Positions 40,909-43,383 of a DNA stretch of 43,383 nt are shown in pieces (the stretch's first letter is position 1; each line of letters begins with the position of its first letter). The translations under genes were made by a program, and so were the position numbers. Under the pieces are notes generated by a model. The model was not told the DNA's origin and searched no databases. It worked only from the letters and a program-made list of their open reading frames with translations. The stretch is from Oscillospiraceae bacterium (GTDB taxonomy: Bacteria; Bacillota; Clostridia; Oscillospirales; Ruminococcaceae). The stretch covers positions 20,474-63,856 of the forward strand of contig JAGOPP010000004.1 of the NCBI GenBank assembly GCA_017991935.1, given 5' to 3'.

Positions 40909-41616
40909 TCATTTCTCCCGGAAGGAGCGGATGCGGTTTTCGCAGTTTTGGATCAGGTTGAGCAGCGAGGGCGCGAAGAGCGGGTAGCTCCTTGAGAGGC
41001 GCTCGGTCGTGATCAGCAGGGACTCCTTGTCCGGGATCACCTGCCTGCACACGAACGCGTTCCCCTCGCCGATCGCGGCGGCGTTCGCCTCGCAGCGCTG
41101 CATCTCCGCGTCCGAATAGCCGCGGGCCGCGCATCTGGGCACGCCGAACATGTCGGGCTGGTTGGCCGGGTTAATATCATAAAGGATGCGGAACATCCGG
41201 TAGACGCTTGTCATCAGGTAGGCGGAGACCTCCACGGTCAGCTCCTTGCTGCCGCAGCGCGCCAGAAGGTCAAAAAGCACGTTGAGGGAGTTGGCGATCA
41301 GCTTTTTGTTGAGCACCGGCAGCACGCCCGCGCGGGAGAGGCTGTTTTCTTTGCCGATCTGCTCCGGCTCCGGGATCTCCTCCACGGAGACGGTCATGCC
41401 GTCCGGGCTCGCGGAGCGCCCCAGCAGGTAATCCGCCGACACGCCGTAAAAATCCGCGGCGCGGATCAGGAAATCGAGGCCGCACTCCCGGATGCCTTTT
41501 TCGTAGTGCGAAAGCAGGGCCTGCGATACGCCGAGAGACGACGCCGCGCTCTTTTGACTCAAGCCTTTTTCCTTCCTCAAAAGCGTCAGCACGCGCGGAA
41601 ATTCGTTGTTTGACAT
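40909..41616 (-). CDS. XRE-family transcriptional regulator with a C-terminal helical domain
   Basis: The 235-residue protein has an N-terminal Cro/C1 helix-turn-helix (about 8-65: LLRKEKGLSQKSAASSLGVSQALLSHYEKG, given here as its recognisable core LGVSQALLSHYEKG) followed by GVSADYLLGR, and a C-terminal region of about 160 residues, mostly helical, of no family I recognise. The ATG at 41616 lies about ten bases after GGGGGAAG. It diverges from the histidine phosphatase gene, and its promoter overlaps an inverted repeat, so autoregulation and control of the neighbour are likely (inference). Confidence 0.9.
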   Translation of the reverse strand: MSNNEFPRVLTLLRKEKGLSQKSAASSLGVSQALLSHYEKGIRECGLDFLIRAADFYGVSADYLLGRSASPDGMTVSVEEIPEPEQIGKENSLSRAGVLPVLNKKLIANSLNVLFDLLARCGSKELTVEVSAYLMTSVYRMFRILYDINPANQPDMFGVPRCAARGYSDAEMQRCEANAAAIGEGNAFVCRQVIPDKESLLITTERLSRSYPLFAPSLLNLIQNCENRIRSFREK

Positions 41617-41646
41617 GGATGTAGCACTTCCCCCGTTTTTGTTAAC

Positions 41647-41690
41647 TGTTTGTATAGTATATTTTATTTCGTACCGTTTGTAAATAAAAT
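41647..41690. promoter_or_regulatory. XRE promoter overlapping repeated operator-like sequences
   Basis: On the minus strand TTTACA (41684..41679) and TATACT (41661..41656) are 17 bases apart. The same stretch holds the inverted repeat ATTTTATTT/AAATAAAAT (41661..41669 and 41682..41690) and two direct copies of YGTTTGTAWA (about 41647 and 41676). Both divergent genes could be controlled from here. Confidence 0.6.
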
Positions 41691-41727
41691 TTTGCATAAT
41701 TTTTAAATTTCTTGTCGCGGAGGGTTT

Positions 41728-42393
41728 ATGATCACCTACAAACTGCACCTGATCCGTCATGGGGAAACGGAGGGCAACCGGAAAAAAATCTGCGTGGGCG
41801 CGCGGACGGATCTCCCGCTCGCGCCGGAGGGCGCCGAGGATCTGCGCGAACGGATGGAGGCCCGCCCGTATCCCGCCGTCCCGAGGGTCTACACAAGCCC
41901 GATGCTGCGCTGCCGGGAGACCGCGGAGATCTTGTTTCCCGAGGCCGAGGCCGAGCCGGTGGAGGGCCTGCGCGAGTGCGATCTCGGCGCGTTCGAGGGC
42001 CGGCCGTTCGCGGAGCTCAACAGGGAGGAGGCGTTCCTGCTGTGGCTCGAGGGCAAGGCCCCGCCGCCCGGCGGGGAAACCTTTGAGGAGCTCGGGCGCC
42101 GCGTCACCGAGGCGTTTGAGTATATTTTGAGCGATATGATGCGGCGCCGGATCATCGAGGCCGCGGCCGTCACGCACGGCGCCATCGTCATGGGCCTGCT
42201 CTCGATGTACGGTTACCCGAAGGCCGAGATGCGCGAGTGGGCGGTCGAAAACGGATGCGGCTACACGGTGAGGACCTCCGCGGCGATGTGGATGCGGGAC
42301 CGCTGCTTCGAGGTCGTCTCCGCCGTCCCGTCGGCCGCGAGAGAAACGGAAGAGGAAGGGGAAGAGGAAATATGGAACTTGGAAGAGCGGTAA
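41728..42393 (+). CDS. Histidine phosphatase family protein (phosphoglycerate mutase-like)
   Basis: The 221-residue cytosolic protein has the catalytic RHGET motif near residue 10 (LIRHGETEGN), the ELRE-like LRECDLGAFEG with the acid residue, and the second catalytic His in AVTHGAIVMGLL. It belongs to the group annotated as alpha-ribazole phosphatase or generic phosphatase; with no cobalamin genes nearby I leave the substrate open. A Glu-rich tail (ETEEEGEEE) follows the domain. The ATG at 41728 follows GCGGAGGG. Its end overlaps the start of the next gene by 22 bases. Confidence 0.92.
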   Translation: MITYKLHLIRHGETEGNRKKICVGARTDLPLAPEGAEDLRERMEARPYPAVPRVYTSPMLRCRETAEILFPEAEAEPVEGLRECDLGAFEGRPFAELNREEAFLLWLEGKAPPPGGETFEELGRRVTEAFEYILSDMMRRRIIEAAAVTHGAIVMGLLSMYGYPKAEMREWAVENGCGYTVRTSAAMWMRDRCFEVVSAVPSAARETEEEGEEEIWNLEER

Positions 42394-43337
42394 AATCCGG
42401 CGCGAGGGAGGCCTTACGCCATTTCTGGGGAAAATCGGTCGTCGCGCTGCTGATCTGCTACACCGTCTACCTGCTGATTTATCTGATGGACGCGGTCTTT
42501 ACCCTCGTATTCGCCGAGCCGGACATCGCCGCGCTGGTGCTGGGGGAGAAGAGCTTCCGCGAGCTGTTCGCTTCTTATGCCGAGGTCTATTCGCTCGCCG
42601 ACACCGCGCCGGTCGCCCTGCTCATCACCGGCTGCGCGGCGCTCGCCTACCTGCTGATCCTGCCGCCGCTCTTTCTCGGCTACAAGAGCTGGTATTACCG
42701 CTCCGCCGGCGGCGAGAACGACGGCCTGCTCCAGCTCTTTTCCTATTTCTCCTCGCTGCGGCTGTATTTCCGGGCGTTTTTCTACTCGATCGGCCTGTTT
42801 CTTCGGAAAGTGTTCTGGCTTTTGTTTTTCTCCCTGCCCGGGGCGACACTGATCGGCATTCTATATTATTACGCCTATTATCTCGAGGCGATGCCCGACC
42901 ACGCCTCGCAGGTCCTCGCTGGCGCGGGCATCTGCTTCGGCGGCTTCCTGCTCTTGGCCGGATGGCTGATGCTCACCGTGTTTTTCCAGCGTTACGCCCT
43001 CGCCCCGTACTACCTCGCGGAGGGGAGGGGCCCGCACGCCGCGTTCCGCAAGTCGGTCTCCGCCACCGCGGGGAGCGTCGCGAAGCTGTTCTTTTTTAAG
43101 CTCTCCTTCCTCGGCTGGTGGATCCTCGGCCTGCTGGTCCTGCCTGTCCTCTATGGGGACCCGTATCAGAACACCGCCGTCGCCATCTACGCGAAATACC
43201 TGATCCAGAAGGAGGCCACCGGGGTCGCGCCCTTCGAGCCCATGCCGGAGACTCCCGAGGCTCCCGAAGCCCCCGCCGGGCCGGAACCCGAGCCCTTTGA
43301 GAAAGCGGAGGCCGGGCCGGATTTGCCGGAGACATGA
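42372..43337 (+). CDS. Multi-pass membrane protein (DUF975-like)
   Basis: The 321-residue protein has about five hydrophobic segments (roughly 22-50, 80-105, 130-172, 190-215, 235-265) and an acidic Pro/Glu-rich C-terminal tail with PEAPEAP. The plan, with an amphipathic N-terminal helix and the late segment FFFKLSFLGWWILGLL followed by a Tyr-rich stretch (YAKYLI), resembles the DUF975 family of Firmicutes; from memory, unchecked. Function unknown. The ATG at 42372 overlaps the preceding phosphatase gene by 22 bases, and the two are probably co-translated. The remaining 46 bases of the window hold no feature. Confidence 0.75.
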   Translation: MELGRAVKSGAREALRHFWGKSVVALLICYTVYLLIYLMDAVFTLVFAEPDIAALVLGEKSFRELFASYAEVYSLADTAPVALLITGCAALAYLLILPPLFLGYKSWYYRSAGGENDGLLQLFSYFSSLRLYFRAFFYSIGLFLRKVFWLLFFSLPGATLIGILYYYAYYLEAMPDHASQVLAGAGICFGGFLLLAGWLMLTVFFQRYALAPYYLAEGRGPHAAFRKSVSATAGSVAKLFFFKLSFLGWWILGLLVLPVLYGDPYQNTAVAIYAKYLIQKEATGVAPFEPMPETPEAPEAPAGPEPEPFEKAEAGPDLPET

Positions 43338-43383
43338 CCCCGCGCCCGGAGGCCGGGCGAAGACCGTCCCCCGCCGGGCCGGA

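Overview
The window is a clearly GC-rich stretch of a Bacillota (Firmicutes) chromosome, most likely a spore-forming Clostridia member of the Oscillospirales type. This rests on a T-box leader ahead of pheS, AsnA-type asparagine synthetase, WG-repeat and other Gram-positive lipoproteins, small XRE regulators, DUF1385-prmC linkage, and three collagen-like proteins with the N-terminal domain typical of spore-surface proteins of Gram-positive spore formers. No Gram-negative outer-membrane gene, phage gene, transposase, CRISPR array or rRNA is visible. The taxonomic call is inference from gene content. Several genes appear to start with GTG or TTG (deoB, larA, glnQ-type ATPase, sensor kinase).

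Layout, left to right. 1-3.3 kb (minus): a small lipoprotein, the fused NAD(P)HX repair enzyme, and a two-helix membrane protein. 3.3-7.8 kb (plus): promoter, Phe T-box leader, a pair of 104-106 bp tandem repeats, then pheS, a small unknown gene and pheT. 8-10.6 kb (minus): an AI-2E family transporter and phosphopentomutase. 10.9-14.4 kb: a PAP2 phosphatase (+), asnA (-) and murD (+). 14.7-19 kb (+): a tightly coupled operon of two M42 aminopeptidases, a GNAT protein and a PLP lyase-like protein, with overlapping or touching stop/start codons, followed by tRNA-Leu(UAG). 19.2-19.7 kb: an XRE repressor diverging from a 44-residue protein. 19.9-25.1 kb: a divergent, nearly mirror-image locus of three collagen-like proteins and two GT2-TPR glycosyltransferases, the most system-like part of the window. 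25.2-29.1 kb (-): CorA and two lipoproteins, one with about eight WG repeats. 29.7-34.9 kb (-): a complete polar amino-acid ABC transporter with a consensus promoter, an aminotransferase and a LarA-type racemase. 35.3-40.7 kb (-): one operon reading lipoprotein, response regulator, sensor kinase, DUF1385, prmC. 40.9-43.3 kb: an XRE regulator diverging from a histidine phosphatase and a multi-pass membrane protein.

Two themes stand out. First, the collagen/glycosyltransferase locus looks like a self-contained spore-surface glycoprotein module: each arm has a GT2 enzyme next to collagen-like substrates that share one N-terminal anchoring domain but carry two different C-terminal heads. Second, the sequence has many short local duplications. 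The 3-prime ends of at least three genes (the lipoprotein at 183, the AI-2E transporter, murD) are copied just downstream of the intact gene. The tail of the 2726 gene has a short repeat of the same kind, the GNAT gene has an in-frame 56-codon duplication, and several intergenic regions hold 30-104 bp tandem arrays.
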